A DNA stretch of 44,198 nucleotides from an uncultured Clostridia bacterium. GTDB lineage: Bacteria; Bacillota; Clostridia; Christensenellales; Aristaeellaceae. The DNA is taken from NCBI GenBank assembly GCA_947624355.1, contig CANQKI010000007.1:1-44198 (forward strand). The letters run 5' to 3'. Position numbers and translations under genes: made by a program. This document shows positions 26,128 to 34,230 of the stretch, piece after piece (the stretch's first letter is position 1; each line of letters opens with the position of its first letter). The notes below the pieces were generated by a model. It was not told where the DNA came from and made no database searches. It saw nothing but the letters and a program-made list of their open reading frames with translations.

Positions 26128-26167
26128 GGACAGTTCGTGACCATCCTGTCCTAAAACAAAACTAGGG
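26128..26167 (+). ncRNA. preQ1-I riboswitch aptamer
   Basis: GGACAG (26128-26133) pairs with CTGTCC (26146-26151) around a short loop containing TTCGTGACCATC, followed by an A-rich tail (AAAACAAAAC) and CTAGGG, the layout of the small preQ1-I H-type pseudoknot. The downstream genes make and import preQ1 precursors, which supports the call. A terminator hairpin follows, so control is probably transcriptional. Confidence 0.85.
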
Positions 26168-26191
26168 ACGAAAGCAGAATTTTGCATTTTG

Positions 26192-26224
26192 CGGCGCGCC
26201 TTGGGATGGGCGCGCCATTTTTTG
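26192..26224 (+). terminator. Riboswitch expression-platform terminator
   Basis: GGCGCGCC (26193-26200) pairs with the same palindromic sequence at 26209-26216 and is followed by ATTTTTTTG, just upstream of the queT ribosome binding site. It would stop transcription when preQ1 is bound, by analogy with known preQ1-I switches. Confidence 0.75.
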
Positions 26225-26242
26225 TCCGAGGAGGTGACGAAA

Positions 26243-26725
26243 ATGGATATGAAAAAACTGACCAATACCCAGAAAATAGCCGTTTCCGGCATGGTCATGG
26301 CCCTCTACATTGTGCTGATGTACCTGACGCAGAGCTTTGCCTTCGGGCAGTACCAGGTGCGCATTGCCACCGGGCTGTACGCCCTTTCCTATCTGTTTCC
26401 GTTCCTGGTTTTGCCGCTGGGGCTGTCGAACCTTCTGTCCAATATGCTGATGGGCGGCCTGGGGTTCTTCGATATCGTGGGGGGCGGCCTGGTGGGCGTG
26501 CTCACTGCCGGTGCCTGCGCGCTGATCGGCAAATTTCACCGCAGCGCCTGGTGGACGGCCCTGCCCGTGACGCTCATTCCCGCGCTGGGGGTGTCCTGCT
26601 GGCTGTCGTACCTGCTGAACGTGCCCTATTTCGCCATGGCGGCCAGTTTGCTGGTGGGCCAGGCCGTCAGCGGCGTCGCCGGCGCGGCGCTGACCCGGAT
26701 CCTCAAGCGCGTATGGAAAATGTAA
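26243..26725 (+). CDS. queT: QueT-type queuosine-precursor transporter (ECF S component)
   Basis: The 160-residue hydrophobic protein has about five or six helices and belongs to the QueT group, substrate-binding subunits of ECF transporters that take up preQ0 or preQ1. It begins [27 protein letters not shown], the usual start, and contains [25 protein letters not shown] and [23 protein letters not shown]. The ATG at 26243 follows GAGGAGGTG. It sits behind a preQ1 riboswitch and 13 bp before queF. The general ECF energy module is not in this window. Confidence 0.88.
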   Translation: MDMKKLTNTQKIAVSGMVMALYIVLMYLTQSFAFGQYQVRIATGLYALSYLFPFLVLPLGLSNLLSNMLMGGLGFFDIVGGGLVGVLTAGACALIGKFHRSAWWTALPVTLIPALGVSCWLSYLLNVPYFAMAASLLVGQAVSGVAGAALTRILKRVWKM

Positions 26726-26738
26726 GGAGGGATGGCCC

Positions 26739-27236
26739 ATGACCGCGGAAAACGGACGGGCAGCGGAAAACCTGACCCTGCTCGGCAATAAAAAAACGGT
26801 CTACAAAAGCGATTACGCCCCCGAGGTGCTGGAGACCTTCACAAACCGGCACCCGGACAACGATTACTTCGTGAAATTCAACTGCCCCGAGTTCACCAGC
26901 CTGTGCCCCATTACGGGCCAGCCGGATTTCGCAACCATCTATATTTCCTACGTGCCCGGGGAAAAAATGGTGGAAAGCAAGTCCTTAAAGCTGTACCTCT
27001 ACAGCTTCCGCAACCATGGCGATTTCCACGAGGACTGCGTCAACACCATCATGAAGGACCTGATCCGCCTCATGGATCCCAAGTACATCGAGGTCTGGGG
27101 CAAGTTCACCCCCCGGGGCGGCATCTCCATTGACCCCTACTGCAATTACGGCAAGCCCAGCACCCCCTGGGAACAGGTGGCCTGGGACCGCCTCAGCCGC
27201 CACGACCTGTATCCCGAAAAAGTCGACAACCGGTAA
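26739..27236 (+). CDS. queF: NADPH-dependent 7-cyano-7-deazaguanine reductase
   Basis: The enzyme reduces preQ0 to preQ1 on the way to queuosine in tRNA. The 165-residue protein matches unimodular QueF. The thioimide-forming Cys56 ([12 protein letters not shown]) and Asp63 are present, together with the QueF motif ESKSLKLYL (79-87) and the catalytic-site segment [15 protein letters not shown] precedes the ATG. With queT it suggests that the cell imports preQ0 and reduces it; queC, queD and queE are absent from the window, so de novo synthesis elsewhere cannot be excluded. Confidence 0.95.
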   Translation: MTAENGRAAENLTLLGNKKTVYKSDYAPEVLETFTNRHPDNDYFVKFNCPEFTSLCPITGQPDFATIYISYVPGEKMVESKSLKLYLYSFRNHGDFHEDCVNTIMKDLIRLMDPKYIEVWGKFTPRGGISIDPYCNYGKPSTPWEQVAWDRLSRHDLYPEKVDNR

Positions 27237-27240
27237 TGCT

Positions 27241-27955
27241 CCGGGGGCCTGTTCGGCCCCCGGACCCCTGAACCAGGGTACTGAGTACCCTGGACCCACG
27301 GCTGCGGAACGAGGTTGGCGATTGCTTCCAAATCGTGTGCCGCTGGAGCTGTTTTGGGTGTCGTTGAGAGACGCTGGGGCAGCACGAAAGCCAGAAAAAG
27401 CCCGTCGGGGTGAGAGCAAGCTCTCCCCGAGCGGGCATTTTTCTGTCTTTCTCCGGAGGGCAAGCCCTCCGGGCGGCGGCCCATGGCCGCCCTGCCCCGG
27501 CGGACGGATGGCGACAAAACGCCTTGTCGCGTGCGGATCACCGTTGCAAAGCGCAACTTGTTTCCCGTTACGCTCGCAAATCGCTTCACTGATTCCGATA
27601 CAAACGGCAATATAGCAGCGTGCCGCGTGCGAAACATGGGTAACATTTCAGTTACGGATTACGAGAGCTATGAAGAACATTCCCGCAGGCCCAGGGCACG
27701 GCGGCGGTACGCCGCCAGCCCGGACAGGCTTGCCTGTCCGGGGAAAAGGCAGGATAAACCGTGTGGGAAAGCTTGCTTTCCCAATAGGTTTTCCTGCCTT
27801 TTCATTGTGCCCTGGGGCCGTCATGCTGCCGCGTTCCCAAGCTACAGGCGCATATTTTAGCTTTCCTATATCCAAGTCTGTTCGCCAAAAGTGGGGTCCA
27901 GGGGGATCATCCCCCTGGCGGGTAGGTCCGGGAGGCGCGGAGCCTCCCGGGAGCC
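27241..27955 (+). repeat. R1 element copy 1 (about 715 bp, many hairpins, inverted ends)
   Basis: It begins 4 bp after queF. The left end has hairpins CCGGGGGCC/GGCCCCCGG (27241-27263) and CCAGGGTAC/GTACCCTGG (27273-27293), then CGGCTGCGGAAC. The right end, read on the other strand, has the same order: a CCGGGAGGC hairpin (27928-27950), CCAGGGGGAT hairpin (27898-27918), ACCCC and GCGAAC. Inside are further hairpins, such as CGGACAGGC/GCCTGTCCG and GGGAAAGC/GCTTTCCC. No gene with a credible start is seen. Copies 2 and 3 lie at 31621 and 40555. Confidence 0.85.
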
Positions 27956-27985
27956 CCGGAATCAACCCCAATTTTGCGAGATTTT

Positions 27986-28025
27986 ACAACTTGGTGACAA
28001 ACGGACAGCGCTTCTATGTTATAAT
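27986..28025 (+). promoter_or_regulatory. Promoter and operator of the two-component genes
   Basis: ACAAC at 27986 and ACAAA at 27997 are spaced 11 bp, inside TTTACAACTTGGTGACAA. The -10 TATAAT is at 28020-28025, so the second repeat covers the -35 position, as in promoters activated by OmpR-type regulators. The same motif recurs at 30126. Confidence 0.65.
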
Positions 28026-28069
28026 CAATTGATTATAGGTGCGATCCGCATCGAGGGGAGGCGAGGGGA

Positions 28070-28738
28070 ATGGGCCGGGTGCTGGCGGTGGAGGACGAGG
28101 AAGCCATAGCGCGGCTGATTGCCATGGCCATGAAATCGGAAGGGCACCTGTGCGACATTGCCCGGGACGGCCTGGAGGCCGGGCGGATGCTGAGCGGGCA
28201 GAAGTACGATCTGATGATTCTGGACGTCATGCTGCCGGGGCAGGACGGGTTTGAGCTGTTTGAAAAGCTGAATAATCCGCCGCCCACGCTGTTTGTGACG
28301 GCGCGGACGGCGGTGGAGGACCGGGTGCGGGGCCTGAAAATGGGGGCGGAGGATTATCTGGTCAAGCCCTTTGACGTGCTGGAGCTGCTGGCCCGGGCGG
28401 GCAATATCCTCCGGCGGCACGCGGCGAAAGGCGCCGCCGTGCTGACCCTGGGCCATACGAAAATCGACCGGGAGAACCACAGAACCTGGGTGGACGGGCA
28501 GGAAGTGGAATTGACGCGGCAGGAGTTTTCCCTGCTGGAAGCGCTGCTGGCGCATCCGGGCCGGCCCCTTTCCCGGGACCAGCTTTTGAACGATGCCTGG
28601 GGCTATGATTACCTGGGCGGCACCCGCACGGTGGACGCGCACATCCAGCGCATCCGGAAAAAGCTGCATTTGGAGGATTATATCGTGACGGTGCACCGGA
28701 TCGGCTATCGGCTGGAAAAAGGGGAAGAGAACGGGTGA
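28070..28738 (+). CDS. OmpR/PhoB-family response regulator
   Basis: The 222-residue regulator has a receiver domain with acidic residues Asp9/Glu10, phosphoacceptor Asp52 (LMILDVMLPG), Thr77 (FVTART) and Lys99 (YLVKPF). A winged-helix output domain follows (LTRQEFSLLEALLAHPGRPL, GTRTVDAHIQRIRKKL). It overlaps the kinase start by four bases (GTGA). It probably controls its own promoter and that of the secreted protein behind the kinase, because both carry the same 11-bp-spaced repeat. Confidence 0.95.
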   Translation: MGRVLAVEDEEAIARLIAMAMKSEGHLCDIARDGLEAGRMLSGQKYDLMILDVMLPGQDGFELFEKLNNPPPTLFVTARTAVEDRVRGLKMGAEDYLVKPFDVLELLARAGNILRRHAAKGAAVLTLGHTKIDRENHRTWVDGQEVELTRQEFSLLEALLAHPGRPLSRDQLLNDAWGYDYLGGTRTVDAHIQRIRKKLHLEDYIVTVHRIGYRLEKGEENG

Positions 28739-30159
28739 AGCTTTGGCAGAAAAATTTCCTGGCGGCGGTGACGGTATCGCTGGCGACGCTGTTTCTGGTA
28801 TGCGCCGCGCTGATTGTGCAAAACAACCGCCGCATTTTCGAGGCCGCGCGGCTTTCGGCGGAGCAGCGGTTTCTTTCGGTTGTCAGCGCAGTGGAGACCA
28901 GCGCCGCCCTGTACCCCACCGACGTTCAGGCACGGCAGGCGGCCATGGCCCGGGCGCTGTCCGTTTCCTCAGCGCTGGGGGACGGGAGCTTTTTCCTGAC
29001 GACCGGGGACACGCTGCTCTACGGCAGCCGGGCGGATTTCCCCCTGGCCGCGTTTCCGGAAGCGGAGGAAACGCCCGTCTGCGCCTATGTGGACGCGGAA
29101 AACGGCGCGGCGTTCCTGTGCGCCGTGGAAACAGCGGACTGCCGGGTGTACGGCGTATGGGACGGGGAGAGCATCCGCGCGGAGGGGCGGAAAACGGCCC
29201 TGGGCATGGGAATTACGGTGCTGGGGGCGGCGGGGCTGCTGGCCGCGGCGCTGTACGCCCTGTCCCGGCGGATGTTCCGGCCCCTGGCCGCGCTGGAAAA
29301 AGGGGCGCGGGAGATTGCGGCCGGGCAGTACCAGCTGCGCCTGCCCCCGGACCGCACCCAGGACGTAAACGCCCTGGCCCGGTCCTTCAATGAAATGGCG
29401 CAGTCGGTGGAGGGGCACATTGCCGCCCTGGAGGCGGAAAACGAGCGCCAGCGCCGGTTCGTCCGGGACCTGGCCCACGAAATGAAGACGCCCATGACCG
29501 CCATGATGGGCTACAGCGACCTGATGCTGGCGGGCAAGGTGGAAGCGGACGAGCGGCAGGAGGCCTGCCGGTATATTTCCCAGCAGTCCCGGCGGCTCAA
29601 CGAACTGTCGCAAAAACTGATGGAGCTGGCCCGGCTGGAGCAGGGGGAAACATGGGAAAAAACGCCCGTGTCCCTGGCGGGCGTGCTTCGGGCGGCGGCG
29701 GAAACGGCGGGGCCCATGCTGCAAAAAAAGGGCGTTTCCCTGCTGCCGCCCGAAGGGGACGCCGTGCTGCCCGGGGACGAAACGCTGCTTTGCGCCCTGG
29801 CCACCAATCTTTTGACCAATGCCTGCAAGTATTCCCCCGCGGGCGGCGCGGTCCGGTGCGATATCCGGGACGACGGGCGGGAAACCGTTTTGTCCGTCAC
29901 CGATCAGGGACCCGGGGTGCCCGAGGAAGCGTTGTCCATGCTGACGGAAGCCTTCTTTATGGTGGACAAGGCCCGCGCCCGCCGGGAGAACGGCGCGGGC
30001 GTCGGCCTGACGCTGTGCGAACGCATCGCCCGGCTCCACGGGGGCAGGATGCGGTTTGAAAACCTGCGCCCCGGCTTCCGGGCGGCGGCGATTTTTCCCA
30101 AAAATGCCGAATCTGCGCAGGATTTACAACTTCGTGACAACCCGGATACAACGATGTGA
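28735..30159 (+). CDS. Sensor histidine kinase
   Basis: The 474-residue kinase starts with GTG inside the regulator's stop. Order: membrane helix about 8-29, extracytoplasmic sensor domain about 30-155, second helix about 157-176, HAMP, dimerisation domain with His248 (RDLAHEMKTPMTAMMGYSDL), then the ATP domain with N box NLLTNACKYSP, G1 DQGPGVP and G2 GAGVGLTLCERIA. The sensor part has no recognised ligand motif. The operator for the next gene lies in its last 35 bases. Partner of the adjacent regulator. Confidence 0.95.
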   Translation: MKLWQKNFLAAVTVSLATLFLVCAALIVQNNRRIFEAARLSAEQRFLSVVSAVETSAALYPTDVQARQAAMARALSVSSALGDGSFFLTTGDTLLYGSRADFPLAAFPEAEETPVCAYVDAENGAAFLCAVETADCRVYGVWDGESIRAEGRKTALGMGITVLGAAGLLAAALYALSRRMFRPLAALEKGAREIAAGQYQLRLPPDRTQDVNALARSFNEMAQSVEGHIAALEAENERQRRFVRDLAHEMKTPMTAMMGYSDLMLAGKVEADERQEACRYISQQSRRLNELSQKLMELARLEQGETWEKTPVSLAGVLRAAAETAGPMLQKKGVSLLPPEGDAVLPGDETLLCALATNLLTNACKYSPAGGAVRCDIRDDGRETVLSVTDQGPGVPEEALSMLTEAFFMVDKARARRENGAGVGLTLCERIARLHGGRMRFENLRPGFRAAAIFPKNAESAQDLQLRDNPDTTM

Positions 30160-30176
30160 CATGGACCTGTTATGAT
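30126..30176 (+). promoter_or_regulatory. Operator and promoter of the secreted protein gene
   Basis: Three ACAAC repeats begin at 30126, 30137 and 30148, exactly 11 bp apart, within TTTACAACTTCGTGACAACC. TATGAT (30171-30176) lies 17 bp after a -35 position covered by the third repeat. The 11-bp phasing suits a head-to-tail OmpR-type dimer array. Confidence 0.65.
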
Positions 30177-30227
30177 GAAACCGTTCCCGGGAAAGGAAAA
30201 GATCATGACAGAAGGAGATGTTGCACA

Positions 30228-31601
30228 ATGAAGATGGTTAAACGAATCGGCGCTTTGACGCTGGCCCTGTGCTGCGCAGCGGCGCTGTGCCTGGGGCTGG
30301 CCGCGCTGTCCGACGGCGTATTCCGGGGGTATCTGGAGCCCTGGCCCGCCATGGCCCAGGCGGAAGAAAAGGAACAGGCGCCGCAGGAGACGGAGCCGCC
30401 TCAGGAAACGGAGCAGACGGATCAGTCCGAAAGGACGCTGTACTGGCTTGTGCAGCCAACCGCTGCGCCCACGGCCACACCCTCCCCGGCCCCGGCCGCC
30501 GCTCCAGAAACGGAAGGCGATGTGCCGCAGGCCGAAACAAGCGTCGTTTTCCCGGACCCGAATGACGCGGCCGCCCTGCTCAACGGCATTGCCCAGGCGG
30601 CGGCCACGGTGCGGCCCAATCAATACCTGCTGGAGGATACCCTGTGGGTGGAAAAGGCCGTGACCGATCCCAACGCGCTGGCGGTCACGCCCCCCTTCTT
30701 CGATACCCTGCGCAAGCTGTACAAAAGCACCATGGGCGTGGATTTGCCCGCGGAGGGCTATGCCTGGCGCGTGTTTTACGACCAGGGGGGCGACCTTTGC
30801 GCCCAGCTGCTGCCCCAGGATATGGTGCTCCGGCAGATGAACGGGGAAACGGATTTCATGGAGTACCGGATCTATTTCGATGCTGTCGCTGACGGGACCG
30901 GTTTTGCGGCGGAGGAAAGCTATGCCTGGTCCGCCAGCGTAGAGGGCTTCCGCATGACCGCCAATCAGTGGAGCGAAAAGCTGTACGGCGATATCCGGGA
31001 AATGCTCCGGGGCGTCTGCGAACCCGAGGAACGAGTCATTACCAGGATTCAGGCGGAAAACGGCCGTCTGCGCTATTGCCTGCAGGGGGTAAATGACCCG
31101 CAGCAAGTGGATTACCTGGAATACTTCGTTCCGGGTTATGATGAGGACGGCGACCGGGCGATCCGCAAGCAGGCCTTCCGGCAGCTGGCGAACATTCTCT
31201 ACCGGTGCCGGGACTACCTGCCCGTGCGGAACGCGGAGGATGAGCGCGACAACCTGATGAACCGGGATATTCTGCTGGCGGAGCTTGCCCAGATCGCGGA
31301 GCGGGAAATGACCGCAACGACCGTGGAACGGAGCGCTGCCGGGCTGGGAGATTCCGGAACCTGCCAGGCCGTGCAGGTGAACCTGGCTTACGAGGCATTG
31401 CCCAACGGCCTGAAAATCTGTATGGCATGGGCAGATATGGAAGAGCCGAACGGCCGGACGCTGGAGAGCCTGATTTTCGATTCCGACGGCACGGTGTACG
31501 CCCGCTTCAACGGCCCGGCAGGGCAGTCCGCGCCCTGCGCTATCGGTCATTTCGAGTGGGACGACAGTCTCGCCCTGGCGCTGGATTTGGATACGGATTG
31601 A
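30228..31601 (+). CDS. Secreted protein of unknown function, likely target of the two-component system
   Basis: The 457-residue protein has a signal peptide (about 1-22) followed by a low-complexity linker rich in Glu, Gln, Thr, Pro and Ala (about 45-95), as in surface-tethered proteins. The rest is a soluble domain of mixed helix and strand, with FDTLRKLYKSTMGVDLPAEGYAWRVFYD near 155-185. I recognise no family. AGAAGGAGATG precedes the ATG at 30228. It follows the kinase and has its own operator. It may be an envelope output or an accessory sensor of the system. Confidence 0.75.
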   Translation: MKMVKRIGALTLALCCAAALCLGLAALSDGVFRGYLEPWPAMAQAEEKEQAPQETEPPQETEQTDQSERTLYWLVQPTAAPTATPSPAPAAAPETEGDVPQAETSVVFPDPNDAAALLNGIAQAAATVRPNQYLLEDTLWVEKAVTDPNALAVTPPFFDTLRKLYKSTMGVDLPAEGYAWRVFYDQGGDLCAQLLPQDMVLRQMNGETDFMEYRIYFDAVADGTGFAAEESYAWSASVEGFRMTANQWSEKLYGDIREMLRGVCEPEERVITRIQAENGRLRYCLQGVNDPQQVDYLEYFVPGYDEDGDRAIRKQAFRQLANILYRCRDYLPVRNAEDERDNLMNRDILLAELAQIAEREMTATTVERSAAGLGDSGTCQAVQVNLAYEALPNGLKICMAWADMEEPNGRTLESLIFDSDGTVYARFNGPAGQSAPCAIGHFEWDDSLALALDLDTD

Positions 31602-31620
31602 ATGGGTTTTTCCGGGGCCC

Positions 31621-32514
31621 CCGGGGGCTTGTTCAGCCCCCGGACCCCTGAACCAGGGGATTGAATCCCCTGGACCCGCGGCTGCGGAACATTGTTGGCG
31701 ATTGCCTCAAAGTTGTGTGCCGCTGCTGCTTGTGGGTGTGGTTGAGAGACGCCGGGGCAGCACGAAATCCAAAAGCCCGACCGAGATGCGTGCAAGCACG
31801 CCCTACGGATCGGGCATTTTGTCTTTCTCCGGAGGGCAGGCCCTCCGGCTGGCGGCCTATGGCCGCCGTGCCCCGGCGAACGGGTTGCGATAGAATATCT
31901 TGTCGCGTGCAAGCGCCGTTGAGAAGCAATACGCATTTCCAATTACACTTGCAGAGAGTTTCGTTAAACCTGCTGCTTGAAGCGGTCAAGATGTTTGCCG
32001 CGTGCAAAGCGTCATAGCGAAACATAACTTGTTTTCCGCTGTGCTCGCAAGGCGTTTCGTTTATCCTGATGCAAACGACAGTAGAGAAACTTGCTGTGAA
32101 CAAAGCATTGAAAGAAAGCGCTGCATGCTTTTGCTTCGCCTGTAAAGCGTTTCGGATAATGAAAACAAAGCAGCTTGCCGCGTGCGAAACTTGGACAGCG
32201 ATTAAGCAGCGCAACACAAGCGCAATGCAGAACACCCGCGCAGGCCCAGGGCACGGCGGCGGAACGCCGCCAGCCCGGAGGGCTTGCCCTCCGGGGGAAA
32301 AGGCAGGTGAACCGTGCGGGAGAAAGCTCGCTTTCTCTCCGTCAGGTTCCCTGCCTTTTCTGGGTGCTCTGCGGTCGTTTCGTAATTGCGTACCCAAAGT
32401 TACAGGCGCACACTCCAGTTTTCCTGCGTTCCGCCTGTTCGCCAAAAGTGGGGTCCAGGGGGATCATCCCCCTGGTGGGTGGGTCCGGGAGGCGCGGAGC
32501 CTCCCGGGGACCCC
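31621..32514 (+). repeat. R1 element copy 2 (about 895 bp)
   Basis: It has the same order as copy 1, starting 19 bp after the secreted-protein gene and ending near the convergent M20 gene. Stem bases differ from copy 1 in paired fashion: CCAGGGGAT/ATCCCCTGG (31653-31673), CCGGAGGGC/GCCCTCCGG (32275-32294) and GAGAAAGC/GCTTTCTC (32320-32337). It is longer because the middle carries about three degenerate units of roughly 96 bp (anchored by TTGYCGCGTGC at 31899, 31995 and 32174, with a worn anchor near 32090), against one unit in copy 1. Confidence 0.85.
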
Positions 32515-32549
32515 TGGCAGGATCCGGGACAGCACCCCTCGCCCTGTGC

Positions 32550-33818
32550 TCACGAAAGCAGCATCTGCCGGAAGAAAGCAACGCCGCGAAGGAGGTTTTC
32601 GATGCTCAGGCGTTCGTTGGGCCGGTGCATGCGGCGCATTTCGTCGGCGGGCAGGATAAAGGGGCTGAAGCGGTACACAAAGGGGCAGATTTCCTCCATG
32701 CGCCGGGCGTCGGAAGCGTCGGTCAGGAGGTAAGGGGCAATAGCGGTTCCGGGAAAGTGCACCTGAATAGCGGTGGTCAGGGCGTCCCAGGCGCGGCCCT
32801 GGGCAGGGGACAGGGCGCTGGGCTCGTCCATTTCGTCCACGGTGACGAGAATGCGGTCGTCGCCGATCACGCGTTCCACGCGGCCCAGCAGCTCCCGGGC
32901 GCTTTCGCCGGGGAGGATGGCGGCCTGAAAAGTCATGGCGGCCGTTTCGCCCAGGCGCGCGTCGCCCCGGAGGGCGGAGAGGCGCAGCTCGGTGCGGGTA
33001 AGGGCGCGGCCGTAATGGGTCTGCTCCAGTTTCCGGAGCAGGGGCTGGCGCATCAGGCGGGGGTGCGCGGCGCAGAAGCGGGGAAAGCCCGCCATTTCGC
33101 CGGACAGCGCTTCCAGCATATCTGCCACGGGCCCGGCAATGCGGGGCGCGAAGCGCATGCGCAGCAGCCGGTCGGCGGAGCGGAGCAGGGCCTCGGGCGC
33201 GTTCTCGCCCTGGGCGGTCAGGGTAAAGCGCATGCGTCCTTTTTCGCATACGCCCACCAGCGCGGCGTTTTTTTCCAGCAGCGCGGGCAGATCCGTCACC
33301 GCGCCGCCCTCGTCCAGGGCGAAAGCGGGCCGGATGTTCCGCGCCTTGAGCAGGTCTGCCATTTTGCGCATGCTGCCGCCCCGCACTTCCTCATCGCAGG
33401 AAAAGGCGAAATACAGGTCCGCCCGGGGCCGCGTGCCCGCTTCCATCAGGGATTCCGCCGCCGTCAGCAGGGCGATGAGATGGCCCTTCATATCCGCCGT
33501 ACCCCGGCCGTACACGAACCCGTCCCGGATCTCCCCCGAAAACGGGGGCAGCTCCCAGCGGCCGGGCTGCAGGATCGGGGCCACGTCCAGGTGCGAAAGA
33601 AAAAGAAGCGGCGGCGCGTCCTCCACGCCGGGCAAGCGCAAAAGCAGGGCGCGCCCGTCCGTCCACAGGGTTTCGGCCTTGGCAAAGAACAGGGGGAACA
33701 GCTCCCGGAGCACGGTATGCAGCTGCGTAAAGGGCGCGTCCGGCTGGCCGGCCAGGGTAGGCTGCTGCACGGCCAGGGCCAGGGCCCGGGCAGCCCGTTT
33801 TTCCGCGGCAAACTGCAT
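32550..33818 (-). CDS. M20-family metallopeptidase
   Basis: The 422-residue enzyme is a di-zinc peptidase or deacylase. Metal and catalytic motifs are visible: LFLSHLDVAP (His and Asp), YGRGTADMKGH (bridging Asp) and SCDEEVRGGS (general base Glu pair). A dimerisation insert follows, then LTDASDAR and the C-terminal His segment. It most resembles carboxypeptidase-S-like or N-acyl-amino-acid hydrolases; no signal peptide is seen. GGAGGAAATCGCC precedes the ATG at 33818; longer readings cross the divergent promoter. Substrate unknown. Confidence 0.88.
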   Translation of the reverse strand: MQFAAEKRAARALALAVQQPTLAGQPDAPFTQLHTVLRELFPLFFAKAETLWTDGRALLLRLPGVEDAPPLLFLSHLDVAPILQPGRWELPPFSGEIRDGFVYGRGTADMKGHLIALLTAAESLMEAGTRPRADLYFAFSCDEEVRGGSMRKMADLLKARNIRPAFALDEGGAVTDLPALLEKNAALVGVCEKGRMRFTLTAQGENAPEALLRSADRLLRMRFAPRIAGPVADMLEALSGEMAGFPRFCAAHPRLMRQPLLRKLEQTHYGRALTRTELRLSALRGDARLGETAAMTFQAAILPGESARELLGRVERVIGDDRILVTVDEMDEPSALSPAQGRAWDALTTAIQVHFPGTAIAPYLLTDASDARRMEEICPFVYRFSPFILPADEMRRMHRPNERLSIENLLRGVAFFRQMLLS

Positions 33819-33924
33819 GGCGATTTCCTCCGGTCTTCCTTTGTTTTTTCCTTTATAAATTTCTCCTTTTTTCACGACGTTCCTTTCTGATGCGTGAAAA
33901 AAAGAAGTTTTTTTTGAAAAGATA

Positions 33925-33953
33925 TGGCAACAAGCGTGGGAACATGATATAAT
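33925..33953 (+). promoter_or_regulatory. Promoter of the small protein and pfkA
   Basis: A weak TGGCAA, 17-bp spacer and TGATATAAT, an extended -10 box, 35 bp before the small gene. Confidence 0.6.
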
Positions 33954-33987
33954 GACCCTGCGTTTCATTCGGAAGGAGGGGAGCGGT

Positions 33988-34206
33988 ATGCCCAAGACAG
34001 CGTCCTGGAAAGTGATCCACATGGCGCGCAGTGAAAAGCGCGCGGAGGAGATTCTGGCGCTGCTGGAGCGCGAAGGGATTCTGGCCCGGAGCCGGCAGGT
34101 GTACCGCACCGTTTCCTCGGAAGAAAACTATTATGAAATTATGGTGCTCGGTGCGGAGGCGATGGAAGCGCGGCAGCTTCTGATCGAAAATAACCTCCTC
34201 ATGTAA
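33988..34206 (+). CDS. Small conserved protein upstream of pfkA (DUF2007-like)
   Basis: The protein of 72 residues, starting MPKTASWKVIHMARSEKRAEEILALLEREGILARSRQVY, has a beta-alpha-beta pattern like the DUF2007-type putative signal-transducing domain. AAGGAGGGG precedes its ATG. It ends 24 bp before pfkA and is probably co-transcribed with it. Small genes of this kind are common in front of pfkA in Clostridia, but the function is unknown. Confidence 0.6.
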   Translation: MPKTASWKVIHMARSEKRAEEILALLEREGILARSRQVYRTVSSEENYYEIMVLGAEAMEARQLLIENNLLM

Positions 34207-34230
34207 CCGGAAAAGGAGAATGTGATTCCC

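Noticed and set aside
27241-27955. R1 as an insertion sequence with its own transposase
   Set aside because: No frame in either full copy encodes a transposase-like protein, so it can only be non-autonomous.
31633-32445. 270-codon minus-strand frame inside R1 copy 2
   Set aside because: It spans palindromes and degenerate repeats, is not kept in copy 1, and has no recognisable domain.
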